Source of the DNA: Gnetum montanum
Taxonomy: Eukaryota > Streptophyta > Gnetopsida > Gnetales > Gnetaceae
Length of the DNA stretch: 54,720 nt
Assembly (NCBI GenBank): GCA_015680685.1
Contig: MNCI01020134.1
Location: 886-55,605, forward strand
Direction of reading: 5' to 3'
Every line of letters begins with the position of its first letter. The first letter of the stretch is position 1. The notes under the pieces are model-generated. The model was not told where the DNA came from and ran no database searches. It was given only the letters and a program-made list of their open reading frames with translations. The position numbers and the translations under genes were made by a program. Below, in pieces: positions 22,061 to 32,398 of the stretch.

Positions 22061-23110
22061 TGGTGAGGAAATCCCAAGAGGTGACTGTGATCATCTCCAG
22101 GAGCAACAAAACCAACCTCTTTTTGAAGTACGGGGAGGTGGAGGAGACCTAGTGTTGGCTCTGCAAATGGGCCTCAACCACGCTTGTCCACAACCTTCAA
22201 GAGGTTGGGCTCATGGACCTATTTTTGATCATCAACTCAAACGTCCCACCTGCTGAAATGCTTTCCCTAGTCGACTCCTTCTCTGAGAAAGCAGACCACT
22301 TCCACACATGTGTTCATGATGTGCGAGTGGTGTTTAAAATCAACAAACAATTGTTCATGGATCTTTTCAGTGTCGCCTCTGATGGTCTTCCCGTGGGAGA
22401 AAAGTCTAAGAAAGACGTAAACCATCACAGGGACATTGAGGAGTGGCTAGGGGTGACAAAGGACTAAAAGAGGATCTACATTGAGAAGGTCAGGTTATGG
22501 GTGGCCAAAAAAATTTATCTTGTCTTCCATGCCCATGCCTTCCCCAAGCTACTCTCCCAAGGAAAAATCCTTGGAATTGAGTAGGCTTGGATAATGAGGG
22601 ATGTCATGGAAGAGGAGACTCATTACAATTGGGCCAAACACCTTTGCAAAGGCTTGGAGGTTGAAATGGTCAAGCTTCACAAGAAGCTTGAGTCCCATTT
22701 CAACGTGCATCATGCCTTCTTCATAGCCTACCTTTGGCATTTTGTAGAATTCTTGGTAGTTTGCGAGAATGGAGTCTAGGTACTAGAAGATTGTAACTAG
22801 ATTTCCAAACCGTGGATTTGCCAAGTCTTCTATACCACCCGATCTCAGGATCCCCCAAAAGCTATTGGGGAATCATTTTCAATGACAACCAGGGATCATG
22901 TGGCACATAACTTTCATGCCTAGGACAACATGGGAGAGGCACCCCCCATTAACACTAGTAGTATGACAAGGGGAGAACACCTCATTGTAGAGATGGTGAC
23001 AACTAAGTTGTAACACAAGAGATCCCTTTCGGCCGAGGAACCTTCCCGCACAAATGAGGAAAGAGGGAGGAAGCTACGGCTCAAACTTCACAGAGTGCAG
23101 CCTCTGATTG
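22061..23110 (+). pseudogene. Antisense gene exon 4: long exon of unknown function
   Basis: One reading frame spans all 1,050 bases, broken only by stop codons and not by shifts. It shows EVGLMDLFLIINSNVP, VRVVFKINKQLFMDLFSVAS, YIEKVRLWVAKKIYLVFHAH, then ETHYNWAKHLCKGLEVEMVK and FFIAYLWHFVEFLV near 22720. The end is charged (GEHLIVEMVTTKL, EEPSRTNEERGRKLR). The arrangement recalls ORFs of unknown function carried by large plant transposons, but I cannot name the family. Confidence 0.5.
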
Positions 23111-23238
23111 GTAAGTGTTTTTTTTTATTTTTTTATTTGGCCAACGTTTGCTACGCTGTGTTACGCTAGATAGCATTGCACAGCGTAGCATCTACTTCAA
23201 GTTGGTATAATTTTCTTACTGCGACTATGCTTTATTAG

Positions 23239-23643
23239 TAGAGGAAGAAGAGGAAGAAGGGGGAGAAGAGGTAGTGGCCCCTACAATAGTGGTGATTGGC
23301 GAAAACAAAGAGGCTCTAGCCATAGAGGAAAGGGCCCCAACTGATGAAGAAGGGGCCCTTGCTACATAGGAAAGGGCCTCGGATGATGAGGAAGAGGTCT
23401 TTGCTGATGAAGAGGATGCCCTTGTCAATGAGGAGGAGGCCCCTGCTGATGAAGAAAGGGGCCTAGCCAATGAGGAAGAGGCTCCCGAAAATCCAGAAGA
23501 GGCCCTTGCTGATGATCCTTTTGCAGAGAGTAGTTTGGTACTGAAGGGGCACATGAGTATCGAGGATGCTGCTATGTTATTGGGTTAGCTAGAAGGAGAG
23601 GGGCTCCATTTTGATGCTGATGAGTTTGACCACATATTTGACA
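23239..23643 (+). pseudogene. Antisense gene exon 5: acidic repeat exon
   Basis: The exon begins with a run of Glu and then repeats a unit of about ten residues of the type APADEE-G-ANEE, APENPEEALADD. At least eight imperfect units are visible between 23290 and 23520, followed by the less repetitive SLVLKGHMSIEDAAMLLG. The DNA is correspondingly GA-rich. The acidic region may be disordered. The open reading on the complementary strand here is a Ser/Ala-rich by-product. Confidence 0.6.
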
Positions 23644-25129
23644 GTATGTCGATGGGCAAACCCCCCCTCCCCCCACTATCACCCCTAAGGGTTTGCTAGG
23701 TAGGAGCTTTACACTATTATTTATATTGTTCATCAGCTTTATTATGATTCCTCTCCACTATGGCTAACACATTTTACCGTGTAGCTGACACCACTGTTGA
23801 TACCTCTGGCCCATCCTCGATCCGCCTGCGATCATGGACTGAGACCCCTAAAAAATTTACTTTCATGGAGGGGGTGGTCAACGACATGATCGACCGTCTG
23901 AGGTAGATCGATCCAGAAGTGGGTAAGTTAAAGCTACTATGCTAAACTCTCTAAATCATTGTTGCTTCACTATGCCATTGTAACTAATACCTTTATATGT
24001 GCAGTTGGTAGCCTCTCATCTCAAGTGGGACCCTAAGCGAGTGGTTGAGGTTGACGCCATGCTTGAATTCCCACCAGAGGTGACCGAAGTACCTTGTTGC
24101 ATATACGACAAAGCAAGCAATGTGCACTGTACTCAGCACACTCCTTGTGGGAATCTAGCTATGTGAACGAAGACCTCTAGAAATGGGTACAGAGTCTTGA
24201 GAAGGAGAATGCTAACCTGACCGTCGAGGTGGGAGATCTCTAATCCAAGAATGAATTCTTGTTGGCCCGAGACACTAACGATGGCAGTTGGCACATGGTC
24301 ATCATCGACTATGTAAGGTATTAGATGGTCATGTGATGCAACAATGAGGCCACTCATGAAATAATAGAACAGTGCATGCAAATGGACCTGCTAGCCCAGA
24401 AGAACCAAGACTGGAACGAGTACAGTGCAAAAGTTTACGAGTGGGGGTTAGTATAGAAAAACCGCAAACATATGTATAAACTAGAATGTGCCACCTACCA
24501 TAAAAAACATTAGAATGCCTCTATCAAGTTGCATACTTACAAGGTTTATGCAATAGGTGACAGTAAGTGAATCTCCCGAAAGGGAAATGACCTTTCCCAT
24601 GGGTGAGATCACTGCTGCCACCTTTTCTCTAGGACCACGGAGATGGACAACCATAGAAAAGGAGAAAGTTGCAGCAAGTGTTGATCTGGGAAATAAGAAT
24701 TGGGCCGATATTACTAAAGAGGACATCTTGCAACGTCTCGTGGCAGGCATGGATTGGATACCCCCCGAAATAGACACGGGGTTGTCTCAAGTCAGTCATT
24801 TTTTTGTGTTGTGATAATTTATTTATTTTGAGTCCTTATTATAGCTTTAACTGACTATTTCATTTTCCATGTGGTACAGAATCCAACCGAAAACATAGGA
24901 CCTAATGAGGCAAGGGACGATGGAGCAGGCAAAGGGTCATAGCGTAGCAGCATAGAATTTTAGAATATTATTTGGATCCTTGTGAAGAATGTTATAAACA
25001 TTATTGATTAATATTTTGAATGAAAAAAAATGGAATATGAAGAGATTTATTTCGTTTTGGCTTGTGTTGTATTTATTTTTATTTTATTCTTTATCTTTTT
25101 TTTTATTATTAACTCAGAAACATCTCATT

Positions 25130-25345
25130 TTAGTTTTAGTCCATTTCGGGCCGTAACAATAGTTTAAGGCCATTTCGAGTCGTTTCTAGTTTTAGGCCAT
25201 TTTTGGCCATCGCTAGTTTTAGGCCATTTTGGGCCATCACATAATGATAAAGAAATTTTTTGCCATTTTTAGGCCTTAGCAGACCGTTGGTAGTTTCGGG
25301 TCGTTGGTTGATGGTAAAGAAATGTTTTTCCAGTTTTAGGCCTTA
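25130..25345 (-). repeat. Tandem repeat array 3 of element C
   Basis: Five to six imperfect units with the core AGTTTTAGGCCATTT(C/T)GGGCC or AGGCCTTAGCAGACCGT. They are related to arrays 1 and 2 by the AGTTT(A)AGG-C pattern and the GACCGT half. The array lies between the antisense gene's end and the protease. Confidence 0.7.
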
Positions 25346-25804
25346 ACGGGCCGTGGCATGATGTAAACTGTGGACGTGATGTGAACGGTTTATAGAATGA
25401 GGTAGATACTTAGCATAAACAAATGAATATGGAGCAAACAAAGAATAAACATATGATAAGTGTTAATTGTGTTGGAAGCAGTGGAGTAGTTACGCTACAC
25501 AAGTAACGATCATTCTCGCAGCTGCTTTCTAACCCATCATGGGCTCGGTGATGCGTAAGGCCGAGGGGCTTTGTTGTGGTATTCTTCTATATCGTTATCT
25601 AACACTTGAAAAGGTAATTTAGCCCACATATTTTTTTTTGAGTTGGCATTTTGGGCCAGCTCATTTTCCAAACAAGTAGCTTTAGTGGAGATAGACGCTT
25701 CATTCTCAGACGTTATTACTTCTGAACCCTACTCCATGTCGACATTGTTTATTGCTTGAGTGGCCACTTCATCATCATAGATCACCACCTCCCTAACCAT
25801 GTAA

Positions 25805-26105
25805 GGTAGGTGGATTTATTGATGTATGGATGAAGAGACGGCCTTGAGTTGGGCTAACCACAACATCCCCAAGATCAGGTTAAACCCATGCATCTCTTCT
25901 ACCACGATGAATGTTGCACTGGTGGGGAAGTAGTCCCTTGTCAAAAATTTAATGTGGATAGTCCCCTTTACCACCACCCATGCTCCATTGAACGAGTTTA
26001 GACATGAGGTTTTCATGGGTTTGATTTGGTCCACCAAACCCAATTTGTCCACTATGGGGAATAGGATGACATTTGTAGCAACTACATCATCAACATGTAC
26101 TCTTT
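25805..26105 (-). pseudogene. Element C aspartic protease
   Basis: Read leftward, VHVDDVVATNVILFPIVDKL occupies the place of the active-site D-G/S-A-S-N-LLP strand. Then come KLGLVDQIKPMKT, SFNGAWVVVKGTI, FIVVEEMHGFNLILGMLWLA and AVSSSIHQ, which match the flap and C-terminal part of Tat-type retropepsins. Gag-Pol cleavage would be its role. The glycine after the catalytic Asp is not seen, which probably reflects decay. It precedes the antisense gene, so on the element RNA the gap to RT is over 6 kb. Confidence 0.75.
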
Positions 26106-27039
26106 GGATCTTGTGCTGACTGACCCGAATTGTGATGAACAGGGGTGCTATTGTGGCCTAGCCCTTCTCAAGGTCATCCTTAATGGACTTGTCACAAAAT
26201 GTCAACTGAGCTGGCTATGGTTCTTCGGGTGTAGAAGGAATCATTACTGCATGGATTGCTTTCTTCTCTACCGACATGTTTTCGTCAACTAGTATCGATG
26301 TTAACATGTGAACCAAGGCCTCGTGGTGTGCAGTGGAGGTTATTACCAGGGGATATAGGCCCAAGGTTATGTTTTTTTTTGTTTCAGAGCTTGTTTAACC
26401 TGAGTAAGGGCATTTAGAAGGTCTTGTTCACTTTCTTGTTGTTTGCTGCCCTTCTCCTCTTCCATTCATCCTAGGAGACAAATCTCTAGAGGAGGAGTAG
26501 CTTCAAGTTTTGGGCTAGACCTTCTTGGGTGGGACGACGATGATTGTGTGCACGTATGGACATCAACTGTTGATGATGAGGGGGGTGTAGACATGAAAGA
26601 TGAGGGGATAGGCTTGGGGGGACCTGGGGTAGTATGTTCCTTGGCCGTTTCGTCCATCAGATGTTCTTCCCGTTTCTTTGAACAAGGAGGCTATGGGGCT
26701 ATCCTAGATTGGCTTTGTGTGATGGGGGTAGTTGAGTGTTTTGACCCCCTAATGAAAAATGATGTTTGTGGTGTTAGCACAGGTGGTGATGCAGTTTTGA
26801 ATATGAAGGATGTAGGGGTGGATGTCCTAGGGAAAACCTTGAGGATGAATGGTTGTTGCAACGTCTTTTTTACCATTTTTAGTGTCGCTATGCTACGTTG
26901 AGGCACACGAACCACAAACGGCTACTGTGGTGGTTCTGGATTACTATCTACGCCAATTATGTTGATAATGTACCCCACATTGTTAGTGTTGATGGGGTCC
27001 TTGTAAACATGCATGGATTGATTTTCAGGTCAGACATGG
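26106..27039 (-). pseudogene. Element C gag-protease linker
   Basis: Mostly open on the minus strand, with Pro/Thr/Ser-rich sequence (for example TTPGPPKPIPSSFMSTPPSS near 26620) and no domain I can name. It is probably the disordered linker between the gag zinc-finger-like motif and protease. Confidence 0.4.
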
Positions 27040-29317
27040 TTGCTTTCGTCTAGGACCAACTTCCCTTGATCAATCATCCATTGGATGTCATCTTTTAATG
27101 CTAGAAAGTAATCTGTGTCATGAACACAAAGTTGATGGTAGTCACAAAAACCACTCCAGCTTGAAGTTCTTAGGAACTAGCGGCTCATTGGGCATAGCCA
27201 AGGAGGGGTTCCTAAGGAGCTCGTAATACCATTGATGCCATTTGGTTGCCTCCAAGGACATCCATTTATGTTGAATGTACCCAGCCCCCAACAATTGCTT
27301 CAGAAGTTCTAAAGGCTTGATAGGTAATGGGGTATATTTGGAGCAATCTTTATTCTTGAACTTGGGTTTAGGCTGGGTTGATGCCTCTGGTGCCAACATG
27401 GAGGGTTGGGTAGTGTTACTTGAGCTAGGCATGGGGTTAGTTGGCATTGTGGCTATATTTTTATTATTGTTGCTGTTGGGATTTTCCTTGTTTGCCATGG
27501 TGGCCACGTGGCCATTGCGGCTTTGCACTTCTCTTTGTCTTTTTTGGTATATGAATTTTTGTACACAACATAGGCCAAGTCTTTACTGGCTTTGGCCACG
27601 TCTTGGATGCTCGTCATCTGGGCAAAAGCCTAACTGAGAGAGCGTGGGGCTAGGTAGTATAGCTTGGATTTGATGAAATCATTCACCAGCCCCTTGAAGA
27701 TGGCTAGAAAATGGGCCTCCGCGATAGGCTCACGGATCTCATTCAAGGTAGCACTCCACCTTTGTATAAGCTTTTGCACCGACTCCAGTGGGTCTTGCTT
27801 AACGCCCATCAACTAATCCAGTGTAACTTCGGGCTTCAATTTATACTTGAAGTGGGTCATGAACTGGGTCAGTAGCTCCTCCAATGTTCAGATGGAGGCA
27901 CGCGGGAGCACATGGTACTAGTTTAAAGATTTTCCCATAAGAGACATAGCAAAGAAGAAAATAATAGTGTGTGGCCACTACTGCAACAACAAAGATTCAA
28001 ATCTAAATGTGAATAAATGCGCATTAGGATCACCCTCCTTCTTGTATTTTGTGAATTGGAGGAGTAGCATCCTAGGGGGTAATGTAAGCATGGGAATAAC
28101 CAGGTTGATGGGGTCATCATGGTAGAAATCCATGACTTATACTGTGTCAGAACTAGTGGCCTTGAGATGTTTAATCTCTTCAATGAGGGTCTGGATAAGT
28201 TGGAATGCTTGATCCAGACCTGGAGACGACGTAGATGGTTGTGGGGTTGCACGGGCAGCCATTGTTGGTGGCATGGTAAGGATAGTGGCTTGGCTCATAG
28301 GGGGTGTCATTGGAGCTACCCTTACGAAGGGTGTTGCTTGTGAGGTCCACCACCTAGTGGGTGGTGCTGTTGGAGTGATGACCGCTAGTGGTGCTGTAGG
28401 GTTAGTCATTTGCGTGACTGATGGGATGGGCCATAGCCCCGCGCTTGGTTGTGATACCTGCGGGACTTGGTATGCTTGATGGTAAGGGTAATGTGGCATC
28501 TGGAAGGGTTGCAAAATAGGGAGTGAAGTGGTTGGGTTCCACCATGCGATTGGGGCTGGGCCTACCGCTAATGGTGGAATAGGTGTAGATGATGGAATAG
28601 GTGCAAAGAATCCATGTAATTGTGAAGTAGACGTGGTGGGCATGTAGGGCAATGTAGCTATGACTAGTGCTTGGTGGGAGGAAAAGATAGAATGAGGAGG
28701 GAGAGTGCCTGGGAATGAAACTGAGGGAGGAGCATGTTGGTACGCTGAAGATGCAAAATGGCTACCCATGGCTGATGAAAATGTAGATTGCGGCGGAGTC
28801 GTTGTAGTCATAAAAGAGGTAAACGCAAAAAGTAGGTTTGACCAGAAGACCATGATGGAAGGGATGGTCATAGGGTAAGTCTAGCAACCACCCTCAGATT
28901 GGGAGTCCAAGTCTTCCTGTTCATCCTGGAAAGCCTCATCGTAATGGGATGCTGTGTCCTGCTCCCTAGACTTACTGACCCGCATCAGCTGGTTGAAGAT
29001 CCACTGATACGTTTCCGTCAGGGGGATGGTAACGTTAGGGGCAGGGATAAATTCCCTTCCATTTTGATGAAGGAACTTGAAGTTGCATTTGTCCTCGAGT
29101 TCTTGGTGATCTAGGGGGAGATTTCCAGGATCTTTACATAGAGGAAATCGTAACGCTTTGCTTCTTATGCCAAGAACTCAGGTGATAGATGTTGAATCCT
29201 AAGAGATTGGTGTGGTGCCAACACTGGGCTAGGTGGCCGCTCAACACCTATGGTGCTTTGAGCTAAGAAAGGAGCCTCAAGGCTTGAGGTAGAAACATCG
29301 GTTGTTGAAGGAATCAT
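27040..29317 (-). pseudogene. gag: Element C gag
   Basis: The likely start is ATG 29317-29315 (MIPSTTDVSTSS). A long Pro/Ser/Thr-rich N-terminal part (28871-28140) ends in a predicted helix, LDQAFQLIQTLIEEIKHLKA. The retrotransposon gag core follows: KEGDPNAHLFTFRFESLLLQ near 28040 and SLMGKSLN, LEELLTQFMTHFKYKLKPEV near 27860, KLIQRWSATLNEIREPIAEA and FKGLVNDFIKSKLYYLAPRS near 27670. The C-terminal motif DYHQLCVHDTDYFLALKDDI near 27140, followed by QWMIDQGKLV, is the His/Cys motif found at this place in Tat gag proteins. There is a frameshift in the N-terminal part and several stops. The product would assemble the cytoplasmic particle. Confidence 0.8.
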
Positions 29318-29537
29318 TTTACGTGATTTAAGGAAAATCACAAATGAGAAACACAAAGATCAATAAGCAATTGGAGGCTTTTCGTCTTGTCGGGTTCTAA
29401 AGGAACCGTTGTCGCAACCAGTCTACACCACACGATGCGTAAACAACCGCAAAAGGGTGTCACGTTTATGCTAGTGCATGAAAGGGTACAGAGAGCATGC
29501 AAGACTACCTGTAAGATGTAAAAAGGGCACCAAAAGG

Positions 29538-29560
29538 GGCCTCCTTCTAGTGCCAAAAAC
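29538..29560 (-). other. Probable primer-binding site of element C
   Basis: On the minus strand the LTR is followed by GTTTT and then TGGCACTAGAAGGAGGCC. It begins with the TGG that pairs with a tRNA CCA end. I cannot say which tRNA. Confidence 0.45.
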
Positions 29561-31453
29561 TATAGTGATCGAAAACTTCGGTGGTTGGAACACTGAGAAG
29601 CTACCGGGTGAACAGTTTTACCCCGGATTCGTGCAAGGGTCCTACTAGAGAGAAATGAAAGTAGGGTGCCTTGAATGGTTTGGTCGATTAGATAGGGACT
29701 TAATCAGTGTATCTTAACCTTTCATAAATGATTTTTTTGGAAGTGAGACACGCGAAGTAAATCGACGATCGACAAATGTAAAAAGGTGAAATTAGTCCAA
29801 AAAATAAAGATGATAGTAAGCGAATAGCAAAATAAAATTGGGTGAGAAAGTGCACCACCCCAAGGTTTCAGGTTTGATCTTTTGCTTTGCTGAAATGTGT
29901 ACAACAAAACATGCAACACAGAAGAGGCACAAATTACACAGAACAGTATAGTCATAGGTCTTTTGCTTGCTACTCTGTTCACTAAGATGCCAAAATGCTT
30001 GACTCATAAAGGGATGTTTGGAGTCAACTGGAGAACTCAAAGGTAACCAGAATGCTCAAAATGCCAACTATGCTGTCCGAAAGCCAACTGCACCAAAAAG
30101 CCAACTTTCTTGTCAACGAAGCCAACTAGCCAACCAATTTTTTGCTAACAACCCAATTTTTTGCCAACCTCCTGAGTGTTGTTTGCCAGGGTATTTATAG
30201 GGCTAGAAGTAGGAGAAAAATGTGGTCTGGATGCCATGTGTCCTGGGCCCTATAAGGTGCTAACATAGCTGTACCGTGTAGGTATGCGATGTTGGATGTA
30301 AAATTTGTTACATTGTGACCATACTGCTGAAACTGCATCTGCCAAAATCTAGTGTGCCATCAATGCAAGAAAAATGGAGCCTATGCTCTAGGACTACGTC
30401 TTCCCTGGTCTTATAAGTAGGGTCAAGCATAGGAACAATTTTGTTGGGATTTGTCTAGGGGTATGCAAAATGAAGTAAAATTGCTAATTTTGCCAAGGAG
30501 ATGCCAGAGTGAGAAAGATTGTTGCCAATAAGTTATAGAGCTACCCAAAGATGTCTTGATGCTTCCATGCTAGTCTTGGACTACTGACACTGTTGAGCAC
30601 ATTAGCATAGTGTAAGTAGCTGCTTGCTATGCTTTGCTATGCTACATAGCATAGCCACTAGTCTTAACAGAAATTTTCATAGGAGCTAAAGAACATTTGT
30701 TTGAGGCTTGGTTAGGCAAACAATAGCAATTTTTATCCTTCATGTTGGAAAAATTTCAGACTTGCTAAATTCATGTTCGGAACACTTCTATTGTTTTTGC
30801 ATTGTTGCTATGCTGTGCTACGCTATGTAGCATAGCACAGTGTAGTAGCCATTGTATCATGCTTCCTTATTCAATTTACCATTTTTCTAGCAGGAAAATT
30901 TGCTTGAGGCCCTGAGGGTTAAGTGGGAAAAATAGTTTGGAGGTCGAAGCATAGCCAAAGTGCAATCTTGTTGTTGGAGTCATTTGGCAAAGGGGGGGCT
31001 TTGTGCATTGCCTTTGCTACGCTGTGCTACACTGCATAGCGTAGCACCTTGTGTTGGCTGAATCATGACTTATATTGCAATTATTTTATCAATTTGCATT
31101 TGGATGCTTGAGCGATTATCTTTCAAGGCTTTCTACGCTACATAGCATAGCGTAGCGTATCAAACTTCTTCACTAGAAAACTTGCCGAACTCTTTTGCTC
31201 ATCCCGAACACTTTCAACAACTTCTAGCATGGTCCTTGGGTAGACTGTTAGCTGGGTTAATTGTCTAGTTGGGTAGGCTGGAGAGTCCGGTGAGCCTATC
31301 AGCCTTGGAGATAGAAAACTTCCTGGACTGTATAGTCTATCCTTGGTGCCCATGGTTCTATCGGCTCATCATGATGTTGCACTTGTGGAAATCCTTGCCC
31401 AAATTCCAAGACTCTGCTAAAGCATGAGGGTCCTAAAATTTTATGGTGTTTCA
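29561..31453 (-). repeat. Element C 5' LTR (right copy)
   Basis: On the plus strand it begins TATAGTGATCG, a mutated form of TGTAGCGACCG, and ends GGTGTTTCA. It is 1,893 bases against 1,873 for the other copy. TATTTATA at 30192-30199 is a minus-strand TATA box, so transcription would run leftward through gag. The palindromic TAGCGTAGC clusters near 30630, 30810, 31020 and 31135 match those of the left copy in position but differ in detail. Confidence 0.92.
30192..30199 (-). promoter_or_regulatory. TATA box of element C 5' LTR
   Basis: TATAAATA on the minus strand, within CTATAAATACCCTGG. The same box is kept in the other LTR at 12911-12918. Confidence 0.6.
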
Positions 31454-31458
31454 AGATG
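31454..31458. other. Target-site duplication of element C, right copy
   Basis: AGATG follows the LTR end TTTCA directly and equals 12275-12279. Confidence 0.9.
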
Positions 31459-32398
31459 GATGTAGATGATATCATGCAACATATGCTAGGCGATCACATT
31501 AAACAAAAGATACAAAACCAAGAAATAGCCAAGAACATTTTTCAGCAAATGGGAAAAATGGTTAAAGATAGTGAGGCTATAGACTCAACCACAGACAAAG
31601 ATAATGGATGTGATGTCTACATATATGACCATTTGAAGGGCCATTGCCTAGTTTTGTTGCATCTATGGGAGCATTGGGAAAGTGCATTAAATTTGAATTT
31701 TGTGCAAAAGCACATGCTCAGGAGATTTCCTCTTTCACACGGTATTTATAGACAGTCCCACAATCAATTGTACCATCCTAGGGGGACTTTCATCAATCGT
31801 AGTAGCAACAACCACAGTCATGGGGGAGGCCACCACCAAATCAACCTTATCTGCCCTATCCGTTGAAACTACATGGATATTACATCCAACACGCTATTTC
31901 TCCAACTAGTTCTGCATCCTCTACTTCAAATTTCCACTACCACTCTCCTGAGTATCATTAATACATGACATCGCCTGAAGGATCACCACCTCACACCTCT
32001 TACCATCCAACCTACCCTTGATATTCTCATAATCCACCTCCTTATACACCATCTCTAGTCACTTAGGAAGTTCTAGCATCACAATATTGCCAAACGAGTG
32101 CCACTTGTGCTACAAATGTGCATAGCCATGCTGACACTAGTGGGTCTCAACTGCAACATAGGAAACGCCCCTTTTGGAGAAAGGTGATAAGCCAAAGCAA
32201 ACCATGCATGGACCCACCACATCATTTGAGCCAGCACAATGCCAATCTAGTGCACCACCTTCCTTTTCACCACCACCATACTCTAAGCCTACACAAGGGG
32301 CACCATCCATCAGTACTCCAATTCCACATCCAACCAATGAATCTACACATGTAGGAAGACAAATAAATCCATGCATACCATCTCATAATCAAGGGTGA
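31459..32398 (+). pseudogene. gag: Element A gag, second part
   Basis: This continues the gag frame broken by element C: DVDDIMQHMLGDHIKQKIQN and AKNIFQQMGKMVKDSEAID near 31520, then DKDNGCDVYIYDHLKGHCLV, equivalent to EEDDGCDIC-YKHLKWCCLV in element B (near 43000). A His/Pro/Ser-rich C-terminal part (SHGIYRQSHNQLYHPRGTF) and a KRPFWRK block follow before the stop at 32396-32398. The Cys/His cluster after DNGCD could be a degenerate metal-binding site. Two frameshifts are needed to follow it. Confidence 0.65.

Larger units (their letters stand above)
20190..24942 (+). pseudogene. Antisense multi-exon gene carried inside element C
   Basis: Candidate exons: 20190-20312, 21141-21590, 21686-21951, 22061-23110, 23239-23643, 23785-23922, about 24005-24449, about 24552-24790 and 24881-24942. 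Introns begin GTAAG, GTGAG, GTATG or similar and end in AG. At four of them (after 21590, 21951, 23110 and 23643) the split codon is completed correctly by the next exon. The last splice (24790 to 24881, ending in TAG) is also in phase. Start at ATG 20190 (MEPKGECKH) is tentative. Segments in order: FCP1-like HAD, a long exon of unknown function, an acidic repeat, then a probable coiled coil. Exon 7 contains a frameshift and its borders are uncertain. Around a dozen or more in-frame stops mark it as decayed. It runs against the element's own genes, between protease and RT. It may be a captured host gene or the lineage's additional antisense ORF. Confidence 0.7.
12280..31453 (-). mobile_element. 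Element C: 19.2-kb Tat/Ogre-like Ty3/gypsy retrotransposon
   Basis: The element reads on the minus strand: 5' LTR 29561-31453, probable primer site just inside, gag 29317-27040, protease about 26105-25805, reverse transcriptase/RNase H about 19085-17650, a second RNase H about 17640-17290, integrase about 16925-15874, tandem repeat array, polypurine tract 14153-14167, 3' LTR 12280-14152. The target duplication is AGATG. The protease-RT gap of more than 6 kb contains an antisense multi-exon gene. The Gag C-terminal motif, the FVWSYNDMSGLDP start of RT, the second RNase H and the great length are features of the Tat lineage; Ogre elements are known to have an intron between protease and RT. All coding parts carry stops, so the copy is dead. 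Confidence 0.9.

Noticed and set aside
23225-23554. Open minus-strand frame rich in Ser and Ala
   Set aside because: It is the complement of the acidic repeat exon of the antisense gene. The repeat in the DNA makes both strands open; the plus strand fits the neighbouring exons in phase.
26443-26901. A 152-codon plus-strand open stretch
   Set aside because: It lies opposite the Pro/Thr-rich gag-protease linker of C, whose minus-strand frame is collinear with gag and protease.
28119-28479. Plus-strand open stretches opposite C gag
   Set aside because: They are shadows of the long Pro-rich gag frame on the minus strand.
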